DNA of 64,000 nt. Source: Gossypium raimondii. Its lineage: Eukaryota > Streptophyta > Magnoliopsida > Malvales > Malvaceae. The notes under the pieces were generated by a model, which saw only the letters and a list, made by a program, of their open reading frames with translations, searched no databases and had not been told where the DNA came from. A program made the translations under genes and the position numbers. The stretch lies in the NCBI RefSeq assembly GCF_025698545.1, contig NC_068567.1, positions 6,324,001 through 6,388,000 on the forward strand. Direction: 5' to 3'. This document shows, one piece after another, positions 11,427 through 23,353 of the stretch (within the stretch, counting starts at the first letter, position 1; every line of letters begins with the position of its first letter).

Positions 11427-13599
11427 AATGCAAATACATTTATATTGATAATTCAATGATTAGATTATTATAATATTACTTATATAAAACAATTACGAAA
11501 ATATATAAATTTACTTTAGTTTTGCCTGGTATGAATCCTTAATTTACTATTTATATTTAATTGTTGCAAATTAATTATTACATTTTCTAATTTAATTTTT
11601 TGATATCTTTAACGTACATTTTACAATTTATATTTGAAATTTATGACTTCATATCTTAATGATGTCGTTTTTAAGATTCAAACTCATATTCTCTCGTTAA
11701 AATTGTAATGTACCTCACTATTAATCCAATACTTATTGGTACATTTTTCTAATTTAACCAAAGGTTTAACATATATTTCTAAGAAAATAAATTACATATT
11801 TAATCTAGATAAGTATATGCTAGACCTAATCATGGGTCGAGCCACTCACTCATGCCTGAAGGTCCGTCCAAAAAATGGGAGGACTTGGACAAAAATATAA
11901 GCCCGAAAAATAAGTTTGAACAAAAAATAAGGTTCATTTTCTAAACGGGTCGAGCCTCGGGTAAGATTTTTTTGGCCTGAGCTCAACTCGAATTTGCCTA
12001 AATTTTTTCACTGTTGTTTTAATGTTCTTTGTTGTAATTTTGATGTTGTTTTGCTATCATTTTGTTATTATATTGCTACTATTTTATTGTTATTGTTCGG
12101 ATATTATATAACTTTTGTTTTATTATTAATTTTACTACTATTTTAGAGGCATTTGCTTGTTAAGTTGTAACTATTTTAGTGTTATTTAAATATAAAGATT
12201 TTTTTAATGTATTTTTAATTTGTTGAGAATCATTTATTTTAATACTTTTAGTATATTGGATGTAACACCCTTTACCGGTATCCAACAGCGGAATAGGGTA
12301 CGAGGCATTACTAAAACACATACACTTGTAAACGTATTTAACCGAGTTATAAAATTTCATCTAAATTAAAACTTTCAAAATAATTAACATGCTTCTATAA
12401 CTTTTCACAATATATCCTCTGTACAGCCCAATTTTCAGCCCAATTACAATAACAGACAAACCCCAATTTTCAGCCCAATGAACCCACAAGCCCAAACAAA
12501 TTAATGGCCCAAACGGCCCGAAACCTTAACTGGTTTCAGTAGGAATTGAAACCCTAAGGCGCCACTTGCCTCCATGTGCGCCTTCAGATACCCTGCCTTG
12601 AGGTCGCCACCGCCAGTCGACCTTACACCAAAACGGCAAGCCACACCTCTGCCTTCGTCAAGTACCTACAAGCAACATAAAAAAGGAAATAAAAGCAACA
12701 AAAGGGGGCAGAGAATGGGTTGATTTTCGGCTTTATAAGCCTTGAAAAAACAATGTAAAGTGGGGGGGGAGCAATTTTTGTAAGGCAAAAAAAAAAAAAA
12801 CAGATTCAATAGATAGAAATAAAAAAAAAAGCAAAGTTTCAAGGTGATTTTACCTTTTATTTCTCTGTTTTCATTTCTTTTTCAGAGGTTTTATTTTCCT
12901 TTTTTTTTATTTTATTTCAATTCCATTTCTCTAAAATCTAAAAAGAAACAAAGAGGGACTTACCGAGCCGACCGCGACCTCGCCGGTGGAGGCTTCTTCT
13001 CCGTGTCCGATTCGGCCTAAAGGAGATAGAAGCCTTCTTTTCTTTGGTCTAGCGAGTCGAGAGAGCATAGCTCTCAAGGATGACTTTTAACGAAGGCTAA
13101 AAAAACTGTTTTGCGCGACGCCGGCCTTAGGTCACGCGACATGACGGGGCGTGATGGCGGACGTTTGAGAGAGTGTGGGTTTTTGAATTTTTTTTTAAAA
13201 AAGGGTGGCTGAAATGAGGGTTTCTTTTCAGAAAATTTTGGTTTAAATAGCATCACCCGCTTTTGACCCCACCCGACCGCATGGAGATCCGCGTGTTTAG
13301 GCGTGAGGGGATATTTACGCAATAAGCCCCTCCTCCTTTGCGACGTATTCAATGTGGTTTCTCTGTTTTTTTCAATTTTGGCCACGAATTTTCGTATCTG
13401 TTTCGATTGGATCCCTAGACCATGTACGTGCCTCACTTGAAAGGTGCCGTTTGGTCGGTGCGGTATATTTTCCCAATTAGTCCTCTTTTTTTTCCTCGCC
13501 TTTAAAATTAGTCCCTATGTTTGGTTTTATCTTTTCTTAATTTATCCTGTCAATTTAGTTTATATTGCATTTTAATCCTTTTATTTATTTTTGGTTATT

Positions 13600-14300
13600 T
13601 TGTCATTTAAGTGTGATATTGTCCTTTTTTACTTCAAATCTTACTATATATATATATATATACATGCACATATACATATTTAATGTTTAATAATATATTA
13701 CACCATTAATATTATATTATTAATATTATTATTTCCTCATATATATATATATATATTTGCTATTTCCAATTTTGCTATATATGTACATGTGCATGCTTAT
13801 ATTCTTTATATTTTTCATGTTTTCATAATTTGTTTATTTATATATATACATACTTATATATATTTTTATGTTTTATAATTTTATATATTCTATATATATA
13901 TACGCATATATACATACTTACATATTTTCTTATATAATAATTTTAAAATACATATATATACATGTATTTTTCATATTATTATAAATTTATGTACATACAC
14001 ACGTTTTTATAATGTACATACTTATATATATTTTTGTATTTTATAACCTATTTATATATATATATATATGTAAATACTTATATTTTTATATTTTATAATT
14101 CATATGTGTATATCTTTTATTTATTTTCTTCATTTATTTATTTATTTACATGTCCGTTATTATTATTTGTTATGCTTTATATTTGTTTATTATTGTACAT
14201 ATGTGATTGATTTTATTTATATATATGTGACTTCTTATTTACTTATCTTTTATTTCGCTCGTGTTATTTTACTTACATTATCATCATCATTCCATTACAC
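13600..14300. repeat. TA-rich low-complexity tract
   Basis: Runs of ATATATAT occur near 13645-13661, 13740-13757 and 14052-14069, spaced by TACATAC and TATATATTTTT words. This is part of LTR B. Confidence 0.8.
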
Positions 14301-14359
14301 CCATTTTTTTATTTAGATTTCAAAAAAGAAATTTTAAAAATATAAGTAATATTCGGTAT

Positions 14360-14830
14360 TTTAGATCTTCGAGAGAATCGAGCCCTAACGTATTGGGTTC
14401 CGATTTTTTCGTTGAATCTAAATAATCGGGATTACTCTTTTAAAAATGATAAAAAGCTCGTTATCGAAAATTTAATACGTTGTGTCCTAACGCATTGGAT
14501 GCGACACGATGTTTTCTCGAGACGAGGATTTTTTGAAATAAATGCAATATTCAATGTTTAATATTTTGAGAAATTGTGCCCTAACGTATTGGGTTGCGAT
14601 TTCTTCATTTGATTTAAACAATTGAATATTCTTTTAAACTTTATTACATGAATCTTTTCAAACTCAAGTTTTAAACGATATCGGGAATTAAAAAAGGATC
14701 GTGTCCTAACTTACTGGTCGTGACCCCTTTTTTTTATCCAAGATAGTTAAATATCTTTTGAACAAGCATTTTCATTCGCGTATTGGGAATTCGAGACATT
14801 GTGCCCTAACTTACTGGATACAATTCTCTT
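14360..14830 (+). repeat. Degenerate tandem motif in LTR B
   Basis: The motif CCTAAC plus a TATTGG- or TACTGG-like word recurs about five times (near 14380, 14485, 14580, 14706 and 14802). Each copy is preceded by GTG or GAG, and most copies are followed within about 30 bases by a GA-rich segment. Spacing is about 95-125 bp. It is a diverged tandem repeat inside the LTR. Confidence 0.6.
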
Positions 14831-15636
14831 TCTCGAATAACGTGAAACATGCCATTTTCCTGAAAATTTTCAACGTTTTAATACAATGATCGTATTTTTT
14901 TAAAAGTCTCCAAAGTTCTCAATTTTCGACATTAAGACATTAAGTAATCAACTAGGTACCAATTTTGGGCGTATCGAGGGTGCTAATCCTTCCTCGTATG
15001 CGAATCGACTCCGAACCCGTTTTTCAATTTCGTGGACCAAACTTGTTGTTTTAATAAAATCAAACCATTTATTAAAAACAACCACTTTTCGAGGTGATCC
15101 AATCACACCTCATAAAAAAGGATTGGTGGCGACTCCCATTTCATTTTTCAAAATCCAAGTCAACCCCGTTTTCATCAAAAAATAGTGTCAACATCCTCAA
15201 AATATTATAATCATAATAATTAGGGCCTACGAGACCTGATACATACTCATGCAATTCAATGCTTCATTTCCATTCCATTCAATTCGCAATTTTTCATGCT
15301 CACAATTTAAATCATATAACTAGCAATTTCCATTTAATTCACGTACAACTCAATGACATTAAGTTCAACACTAATACATACTTACCATTTAACTAAACAT
15401 TTATCGATTATACCATTCAATAACACATTTATGAAATTCTCAATTTTTGCAATGAAAATGTCACTTTAAAATAACAACGTCATCCTAGTATAAATACACT
15501 ACCACTTAACCATTTACTTTAATTCTTTTGGGCCCATTTGTCACTTACCATCCTTAATCAAATTAGGGAACGGTTACGGAAAATTGAGTACTTCACTTCC
15601 ACTTTGCCATAGTATAACTATGGTCTTACGTATGAT

Positions 15637-15940
15637 CACTTATCACTTGTCTCTTATCAGATAAGTGTAGCTAGGCTACCACTTATCACTTTATCACTTG
15701 ATCAGATAAGTGTAGCTAAAACTACCACTTATCACTTTGTCACTTGATCAGATAAGTGTAGCTAAAGCTATCACTTATCACTTTATCACTTGATCAGATA
15801 AGTGTAGCTAAAGCTATCACTTATCACTTTGTCACTTGATCAGATAAGTGTAGCTAAAGCTATCACTTATCACTTTGTCACTTGATCAGATAAGTGTAGC
15901 TAAAGCTACCACTTATCACTTTGTCACTGATCAGAAGTAC
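15637..15940 (+). repeat. 46-bp minisatellite, each unit a hairpin
   Basis: About six and a half head-to-tail copies, the first 43 bp and the others 46 bp, start at 15637, 15680, 15726, 15772, 15818, 15864 and 15910. Each full unit begins CACTTATCACTT and ends with GATCAGATAAGTGTAGCTA. CACTTATC and GATAAGTG are inverted complements, so every unit can form a stem of 8 bp. The array sits inside LTR A. Confidence 0.93.
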
Positions 15941-18485
15941 TCAAATCCGGCGTTCCGCTCAATTTGATCATTTATTCGGTTTTCGCATTTTTATTTTATT
16001 CTCATTTCAACAATAAATATATCTCATCATACATTATATAATTCATGAAATTAACATTTAATCATTAATTTTCAGCCATATGAACTTACTATTTCATTAC
16101 CTTTCCACACACGTTTCCTATGCACATCACACAAGATATAAACACATCATTCAACCATAGTCGCAAACTAGTACATTGAAATATAATTCTTTTGGAAATA
16201 ATCACATAATAAACCATTTCACTAAAGATTTCATAATTTAAACCTTACCACCCTTTCATGATCACAATATTTATTCATATATCAAACTTTCCAACATGTG
16301 TTAATTCAATACCCATTCACGACATTACTTCATGCCAAATCATATACCAAAATACAATACACACGTACTAAAAATTTTATTTTCCCACATAAGTTTAAAC
16401 CATGACCAATACTGCACAAATATATACATCATTTCTATTTCATCGTTTATCAATTATAATTAAACATATGACCAATGATACACAAATCATTCATATATTT
16501 CCTAATTTTTCCTCCTCCTCCTCTCCATTCCACATCCTTAATGTGTATAACACACTTAAACAACACTAGCTATAATTTCACTATTCACTCACATGTATAT
16601 TCAAAGTTGTTTATCCAAGTCAAAGTCACTAAATTATTTTTATCCGGAGCTACAGAGCTCCAAATTAAGATCCGTTAATTTTTCCTGAAACTAGACTCAC
16701 ATACCTTCTTACCATAAAATTTTCAGAATTTTGGGTTCATCCAAATAGTAAAGTTTATTCTTTAAAGCTTCCCCTGTTTCGCTGTCTGACAGTTCCGACC
16801 ACTCTTCACTAAAAATAAATTATCTAATTGTATAGAATTCGGATGATGTTTCTGTTTATTTCCTTTGAAAATAGACTCATTAAGGATTCTAATCATATAA
16901 ATTATAAATCATAATTATTTTTCTTCAATTTTTGATGATTTTCCAAAGTCAGAACAGGGGAACCTGAAATCATTCTAACATTTTTTCACAAAATTTATTA
17001 TATCTCATGATTTACAATTTCATTGCTTACCCTGTTTCTTCTATGAGAAACTAGACTCAATGAGCTTTAATTTCATATTTTATTCACCCTCTAATGTTGA
17101 TTTCCTTTTTGCCCCAAATTTCACAGTTTATACAATTCGGTCCTTGGTCCTTTCTCAATTAACCCCTCAATTAATTTAATTTTCTCAATTAATACTTTAT
17201 CTATACATTATAAGTTGTTTCACAACTATTGAAATTCAGAATTTCCACATATAACTCTATCTTCAAACTCTTTTACTATTAGGTCCCAAACATTCATTTT
17301 TATTCAATTCTTTCAATAAAATCAGGATATGAACAATTTAAAGCTCTAATCCCATGCTAAATCATCATATACTTCCAGCATGTATTCATAGCAACTTTCA
17401 ACTTCTTTCATAGAATCAAAAACTAATGAATACAATAATTGAGCCTAGTTGTAAAAGTCACAAAAACACAAAATTTTCAAGAAATAATCAAGAATTGAAC
17501 TTACCTGCAGTAAAAATAGGAAGAACCAGCTTAAAAAAAAACCCTTATATGGTGTTTTCGCTGATGAGAATGCAGAAAAATAAAGAGAAATCTAGATAAT
17601 TCCACTTTGGTCCTAACTTTATTAAGTAAATTTTGCAATATTCCAATTTTGCCCTTAATTCTCCTTACTTTGTTGCTGATTTCATGCCTTTGCCGTCCAA
17701 CCCAAATAGACCTTGGGTCTATTTGCCTTTTAAGCCCTCTTCCTTTTATCATTTAAGCTATTTAATCATTTCTCATAATTTTGTATTTGTTACAATTTAG
17801 TCCTTTTTGTTCAATTAATTATCGGAACTTTAAAATTTCTTAACGAAACTTTAATACTAAATTTTTAACACTACATAAATATTTATAAAAATTTTTATGG
17901 CTCGGTTTAAAATCCCCGAGGTCTCAATACCTCATTTTCGATTCTAATTATTTTAATATTTATTTCTAGTGTACTATTCACTATTTCAAAATTTTTTCTA
18001 ACTTCACATTTAACTTATACTCACTAAATTAATAATATTTTCTACCCATTTGTCTAATTTAGTGATCTCGAATCACCATTCCGACACCTCTGAAAATTCA
18101 GGCCATTATATTTTTTTTCTCGTCGGATTTGTGGTCCCAAAACCACTGTTCCAACTAGACCCAAAATCGGGCTGTTACATTGGATGTATTATATATATAT
18201 ATATTTAAACTTATTTTTATATCAAGAATAATATAAAAAAATTAATATGGACGGGCTATGCTGGACTCAAGTTTAGCATTTTTTATCTGGATCAAGCTTA
18301 GATAAAATTTTAGGCCCATTTTTCGGGCTAGGCCGAGCCCAAGACTAGAAAACAGGCATAAATTTTTGTATTGGTCCAGCCCGGCCCATAGTTAGGTCAA
18401 GTATATGTTTATGTCTTTGCATTTTACAAATTTTTTAGGTTAATTATTAGGTTCAAATTTGTTTAATTATTATTGGGAAATATTA

Positions 18486-19462
18486 GGAGTTTAGTACCAA
18501 TAAAGGCCCATTTCTGAAATTATTTACGGAAATGAGTCATTTCTAAAAATAATATTGGGTATAGACCAAAAACTCAAAAACGCGTTGATGTAGATGCGTT
18601 TTCAGGGGATAACCCAGAAAAATGCTTCAACATCACTGTTTTTTTCCTTGTGTTAGGCAAAAGCGCTTTGACGTGGACGCACTTTACTAAAAAGCGCTGA
18701 CGAGGATGTGTTTTTGGCCGTGTTTTCCCCCAACGGTCACCTCCAATGGCCATTTAAAAATCTGACCATTAGGCCTCCAACGGTCAAGAAAAAAAAAAGT
18801 ATAAACCCCCAACCTATTTCTTCACACCAAATTTTATTATTCTTCCAAATTTTTCTCTAAATTTTTCAAAAAAGCTCTTAAAGCTCTCTAATTTTTTTTA
18901 TTTTTGTCTAAATTATTATTATATAATTTCTAAAAATTTGATCGTGTTAGCAATAACCTAACAATTAATTCGTCTTGATTAAAAACATATCACTGTCAAC
19001 CAAATGGAAATGGTAAGGGTTAATTCTAATTTTTAATATTATTTTTATTTCATTTTTATAATTTAATTAATATTTTTATAATTTTTTATAATAGCCGGTA
19101 GATCAAGTGTTACAATGGCCAAAAGTCTAAACAATTTTTTATAATTTAATTAAACCCTAAACAATTAAAAACCTAATACCCTAATTTAAATTTTCCTAAA
19201 CCTTAATCAAACCCTAAACCTAGTCCCTAACTAGCAAATAACCCACTGGGGATTACACGGCCAAAAGTGCGTCCACGTCAGAACACTTTTGCCTGACACA
19301 AGAAAAAAAGCGCTGACGTGGAAGCCTTTTTCTGGGTTATCCCCTAAAAACGCGTCCGCGTCAGTGTGTTTTTGGGTTTTTGGTCCATAACCGTTATTAT
19401 TTTTAAGAACGGCCCATTTCCATAAATAATTTTGGAAATGGGCTTTTATTGGTACTAAACCC
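18486..19462. mobile_element. Long-TIR foldback element, MULE-like
   Basis: This 977-bp element has arms of about 250 bp. The left starts GGAGTTTAGTACCAATAAAG, and the right end, read in complement, starts GGGTTTAGTACCAATAAAAG. AAATATTA is duplicated exactly at 18478-18485 and 19463-19470. Both arms carry GC-rich words such as AAAACGCGT, GCGCTGACG and ACGTGGACGC in an AT-rich setting. The central 490 bp has no open frame of note. An 8- to 9-bp duplication with very long inverted repeats fits a non-autonomous MULE. The open frame at 19231-19464 lies in the right arm. Confidence 0.82.
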
Positions 19463-19470
19463 AAATATTA

Positions 19471-20345
19471 GTTAGTTTTAATAAATATTTAGTTATTTAT
19501 TAAACTAATATATGAAAATGCAACTTGTTGGTACAAGAAAGTGGTGTGAAGGAGGATGTGGTAAAATTCAAGAATAGTTCACCCTATTTTGATGGAGAAT
19601 CGTATTGTGCAGGTGATGAAGATAATAAAAATAGTAAACGAGAGAGACGGAAGAAAGGGAAGGAAAAGAAAGAGCTACAAAAAGGTTGGGGCAATACGGA
19701 TGAATGAACATTTTCCCTAATACAGGGTTTATTATAAAGTTGATTTTGTGGGACACATGATTGTCTCCGGCCTTGTTAATTAAGTAATGTGACATCGTTT
19801 AGGTTATAAAATGTGTGAGTGATAAATGATCATTATTTTCTCGTAATAGATAGGTTTTATAAGACACTTGACTCACATTTTATTCAAATTCTATTAAAAT
19901 AATATTCGTAGAGAAATCATATAGACGGAACTTTGTGGGCATGAATCATGGTGTTGCAGTGAAGGTCATCTAATGGCGAAACTCGTATGCATAACACAAT
20001 AATGTTGAAATTTATTGGAAACTTAGATATTCTCTCGAAACAATAATTTTAGACATAAAATGAAAACCTTCAACCAACACATTTAATAAATATTAGATTA
20101 TGTAGGTACCAATAATGCTAATATATTTATTTAAAGTTTATAAAAATTTAAATAAAATATTGGTTAAAAAGTTAAATTGAATGTAGATATGAGATTTTAT
20201 TGATTTTATATGACATAATTTAAAAGAATAAAAATATCTTTATAATAAAATAATTTATTTTATATAAATAATGATTTTTTTAATTGAGTCGATGTTCGAT
20301 TGACTTGTGACATCAACTTAAGGGTTTAGATAATAGTATATACAT
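19471..20345. other. Intergenic region, no convincing gene
   Basis: A short lysine-rich open frame at 19525-19707 has no recognisable similarity and does not begin at a clear start context. No repeat structure was defined. Confidence 0.35.
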
Positions 20346-20349
20346 GGCA

Positions 20350-20756
20350 TAATATATAATTTGGTACCTAAGTTTGACACTTTTTCTAACGTGATACATG
20401 TATTTAACAAAAGTTATACATTACGGTTCTTGAAGGTAACAATGTTAAATTTTAATGTTTAATTCGGGTTTTAAAGTTGATTTGATGAAAATTCATAATT
20501 AACTAATAATTAGTTATTAACTTTTATTAAATCACCCTATTTAACAAATTAAACTCAAAACTAAACAAATTCGCAATTAACATTAAATTTATTCTAATAA
20601 CAAAATCATGAAAAATTCAAACATGATGATATTATGAACATTGTTACATTTTGCACCAAAATATATAACTTCTATCAAATCGAACCAAAAAATAATACAA
20701 GTGCCGCATTAGAAAAAAAATATCAAACCCAAATACCAAATAATACATTATATGTA
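20350..20756. mobile_element. Probable foldback MITE
   Basis: TATAATTTGGTACCTAAGTT at the left is mirrored by the complement of a right-hand segment that reads TATTATTTGGTATTTGGGTT on the minus strand. The matching continues with TTTGACACTTTTTCTAA against TTTGATATTTTTTTTCTAA. Arms are about 70-100 bp and diverged. No target duplication was resolved. Confidence 0.55.
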
Positions 20757-21283
20757 TATATACTACTAATTATAATTGAATTGATGTCGTGAGTTAACTC
20801 AATACTAGAGCTATCCATGGATCAAATAAATTGCAACTTGATTCTAAAAATTTTCAAGTCAACTTGGCTCGACTTATCAACTCATTTTAAGGTTAAAATA
20901 TATTAAAATTATTTTTATATTTTTATATTTAAAATTTTAAAATATTATTACTTAAATTGAATTTAAATCCGATATATAATTGTATAGTAGATCTAGAACA
21001 GCCAACTCATTCAAATGCCAAGCTCTTAATTTTTTATTTTCGGCCGTCCTTAAAATAGCATAAATCAAAATCTTATAATTTAAATATATATTAATCAGGT
21101 TGTTAACGTTAAACAACCCATGTGAGTGGGAGTCCATGAAGTCATGACCTGGACGATTTGACTAACACTACGAGTGAAAGCCCCACCGCCGTAGATCTAC
21201 TCTTACCAGGCCCCACCTTTCGCATCGACTGCGGCTGTAAGTAAATCACCACAACGTGCTCCCGTTAAACACCTAAATTAAAA

Positions 21284-21815
21284 GGTTAAATTTTATTTTC
21301 AGTCCCTATACTTTGAAATAATTTAAGATTTAATTTTTATACATTTTATTTTTATTTAAAAATCTTAGTCCATAATTAATACGTTAGTATTTTTCATTGA
21401 AACTTGTCAACTTCGCTTAATTATCACACCAAAATCTTAGTCTAATTATTTTACCAATTCTCGTGTATAGTAAGGTGTTTGATACTCGTTAAGTAAAGTC
21501 TCGATTTAAGTCTTATGAACGGAGAAAACATCGTTAAAAGAATTTTGTTTTCAATTTAGGTGTTTGACTGGGCTTGACTTCATATATAGTTGGAGCCCAA
21601 ACACATGTTTATTTTTTATCAACTAAATGTCCATGATATGAGAATAGCCTAATTAACATGTAAAGTTGATCAAATTCATCAGAAAAACTAATGATGTTAA
21701 TGAATGGATTAAGATTCTTAAGTAAAAAATGTAAGAATTTTTTTAAAACATTTTAAGTAAAAGGACTAAATATCAAAATTCATCAAAGTATAGATACTGA
21801 AAGCAAAATTTGACC
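21284..21815. mobile_element. MULE-like MITE in the XXT upstream region
   Basis: The left end reads GGTTAAATTTTATTTTCAGT followed by CCCTATACTTTG, and the right end in complement reads GGTCAAATTTTGCTTTCAGT followed by ATCTATACTTTG. Flanks AAATTAAAA (21275-21283) and AAAATAAAA (21816-21824) agree at 8 of 9. It is 532 bp and ends 194 bp before the XXT start codon. It appears related to the elements at 28015-28525 and 61250-62519. Confidence 0.75.
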
Positions 21816-22009
21816 AAAATAAAATATTAAATTATTAACCGATTCTCTCTCTGTTTACAGCTTTCCATTTGTTTCTTTTCAATTTTCCCTCTCTTTTTTT
21901 TCTTCCTTCCTTCTTCACTTTCCTATTCCACCGTCTTGACTTGCTTTCCCTCGATTTTTCTATTTATTTACAATAGGGACCTGTTGCTGGAGCCGGCAAG
22001 GAAACCATC

Positions 22010-23353
22010 ATGTTGAACCGGTGGTTAAAGGTTCGCCGCTCCCGAGCCAAAATAATCGTTCTCTGCTTTGTAGTAGCGGTCATCGTCCTACATGGCACCT
22101 TCAACCCCGTAAATCCCGGTTACTCCGCCGATGAAAACCAAAACCACCACTCCGACGCTCATAGCAAGCGGGTTGAGTCCCGCCGCTTACTCGAAGAAGC
22201 TCAAAACGACGCCGCTCAGGGTGACAACAACGACAATAAGAGCTACGCGGAATTTGATATCGCCAAGATTCTCATCGATGAAGAAGAAGGAGAAAAGGAA
22301 AAACCCGACCCGAACAAGCCGTACTCTCTCGGACCTAAAATATCCGATTGGGATCAACAAAGATCCGAATGGCTCAAAACCAACCCGGATTTCCCAAACT
22401 TCATCGGTCCAAACAAGCCCCGTGTCCTCCTCGTCACCGGTTCATCACCCAAACCGTGCGAAAACCCGGTCGGTGATCATTACTTATTGAAATCGATAAA
22501 GAACAAGATCGATTACTGCAGGTTACACGGGATCGAGATTTTTTACAACATGGCGTTATTGGATGCGGAAATGGCGGGGTTTTGGGCAAAACTACCATTG
22601 ATTAGGAAGCTATTGCTTTCCCATCCCGAAATCGAGTTCCTTTGGTGGATGGACAGTGATGCGATGTTTACGGATATGGCGTACGAGCTCCCATGGGAAA
22701 GGTACAAAGATTTCAATATGGTCATGCATGGGTGGAATGAAATGGTTTACAATGATAAGAATTGGATTGGTTTAAACACGGGTAGTTTCTTGTTAAGGAA
22801 TTGTCAATGGTCGCTTGATCTTTTAGATGCTTGGGCTCCTATGGGTCCGAAAGGGAAGGTTAGGGAAGAAGCTGGGAAAATTTTGACTAGGGAGTTAAAG
22901 GATAGGCCAGTTTTTGAAGCCGATGATCAGTCCGCCATAGTTTACTTGTTGGTCAAGGAAAGAGCTAAATGGGGTGAAAAAGTATATCTAGAGAATGCTT
23001 ATTATTTGCATGGTTATTGGGGGATTTTGGTGGATCGTTACGAGGAAATGATAGAGAACTATCATCCTGGATTAGGGGATCATCGATGGCCTTTGGTTAC
23101 TCATTTCGTTGGGTGTAAACCGTGCGGCAAGTTCGGGGATTATTCTGTCGAGAGGTGTTTGAGACAAATGGATAGAGCTTTCAATTTTGGCGATAATCAG
23201 ATCTTGCAAATGTATGGGTTTACGCATAAATCGCTGGCTAGTCGGAGAGTTAAACGAGTTAGGAATGAGACCGCTAATCCACTTGAAGTTAAAGATGAGT
23301 TGGGATTGCTTCATCCATCGTTTAAAGCTGTTAAGGTCTCTCCTTCTTCATAA
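22010..23353 (+). CDS. XXT: Xyloglucan 6-xylosyltransferase (GT34)
   Basis: The intron-less reading frame encodes 447 residues of a Golgi type II membrane enzyme that adds alpha-1,6-xylose from UDP-xylose to the glucan backbone of xyloglucan. Residues 1-13 are a basic cytosolic tail and about 14-30 a single membrane anchor. A variable acidic stem runs to about residue 95. The GT34 domain then begins near KPYSLGPKISDWDQQRSEWL. The metal-binding DSD at residues 215-217 lies in WWMDSDAMFTD, and GCKPCGKFGDY and the HGYWGILVDRYEEM region are typical of XXT1/XXT2. Length compares with about 460 aa for Arabidopsis XXT1/2. The N-terminal tail is shorter than the Arabidopsis ones I recall, but the catalytic part looks near identical. 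The donor UDP-xylose would come from enzymes such as UXS at 55256-57564. A MITE lies 194 bp upstream. XXT1 and XXT2 cannot be told apart here. Confidence 0.96.
   Translation: MLNRWLKVRRSRAKIIVLCFVVAVIVLHGTFNPVNPGYSADENQNHHSDAHSKRVESRRLLEEAQNDAAQGDNNDNKSYAEFDIAKILIDEEEGEKEKPDPNKPYSLGPKISDWDQQRSEWLKTNPDFPNFIGPNKPRVLLVTGSSPKPCENPVGDHYLLKSIKNKIDYCRLHGIEIFYNMALLDAEMAGFWAKLPLIRKLLLSHPEIEFLWWMDSDAMFTDMAYELPWERYKDFNMVMHGWNEMVYNDKNWIGLNTGSFLLRNCQWSLDLLDAWAPMGPKGKVREEAGKILTRELKDRPVFEADDQSAIVYLLVKERAKWGEKVYLENAYYLHGYWGILVDRYEEMIENYHPGLGDHRWPLVTHFVGCKPCGKFGDYSVERCLRQMDRAFNFGDNQILQMYGFTHKSLASRRVKRVRNETANPLEVKDELGLLHPSFKAVKVSPSS

Larger units (their letters stand above)
12420..15193 (+). mobile_element. 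Solo LTR B, long Ty3/gypsy type, nested in LTR A
   Basis: This 2774-bp sequence starts TGTACAGCCC and ends GTGTCAACA, with TCCTC duplicated exactly at 12415-12419 and 15194-15198. There is no internal protein region, so it is a solo LTR of a family with unusually long LTRs; a Tat/Ogre-like lineage is possible but unproven. A TATA-like GCTTTATAAGCC lies near 12731. The middle (13600-14300) is a TA-rich low-complexity tract, followed by a degenerate repeat block at 14360-14830. It is the youngest layer of the nest. The open frames at 13074-13436 and 14104-14316 are not genes. Confidence 0.78.
12261..18179 (-). mobile_element. Solo LTR A, probably Ty3/gypsy, itself interrupted
   Basis: The element starts TGTAACACCC and ends GGGCTGTTACA, with TTGGA duplicated exactly at 12256-12260 and 18180-18184. 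Excluding the nested LTR it is about 3.14 kb. I see no internal protein region and no second LTR, so it looks like a solo LTR, a broken fossil. The opening of its sense strand (TGTAACAGCCCGATTTTGGG) resembles cotton gypsy-type LTRs, so its sense strand is taken as minus. It contains a 46-bp tandem array at 15637-15940. Nesting makes it younger than the surrounding hAT element and older than LTR B. Confidence 0.75.
11820..18399. mobile_element. hAT-type element split by a nested LTR insertion
   Basis: The left part is 11820-12260 and the right part is 18185-18399. Termini are CTAGACCTAATCATGGGTCG and the complement of TTGACCTAACTATGGGCCGG, related to the element at 11018-11426. An exact 8-bp duplication AGTATATG sits at 11812-11819 and 18400-18407. 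Without the insertion and its duplicated 5 bp the element would be about 656 bp. This is the oldest layer of a three-level nest. Confidence 0.82.

Noticed and set aside
13074-13436. 120-codon open frame on the minus strand
   Set aside because: It lies wholly inside solo LTR B and has no recognised domain.
15637-15940. CRISPR-like regular repeats
   Set aside because: The units are directly abutting 46-bp copies without unique spacers, inside a plant LTR.
19525-19707. 60-codon lysine-rich open frame
   Set aside because: Low complexity, no homology recognised and no gene context.
22131-22490. 119-codon frame overlapping XXT
   Set aside because: It is an alternative-frame shadow of the conserved XXT reading frame.
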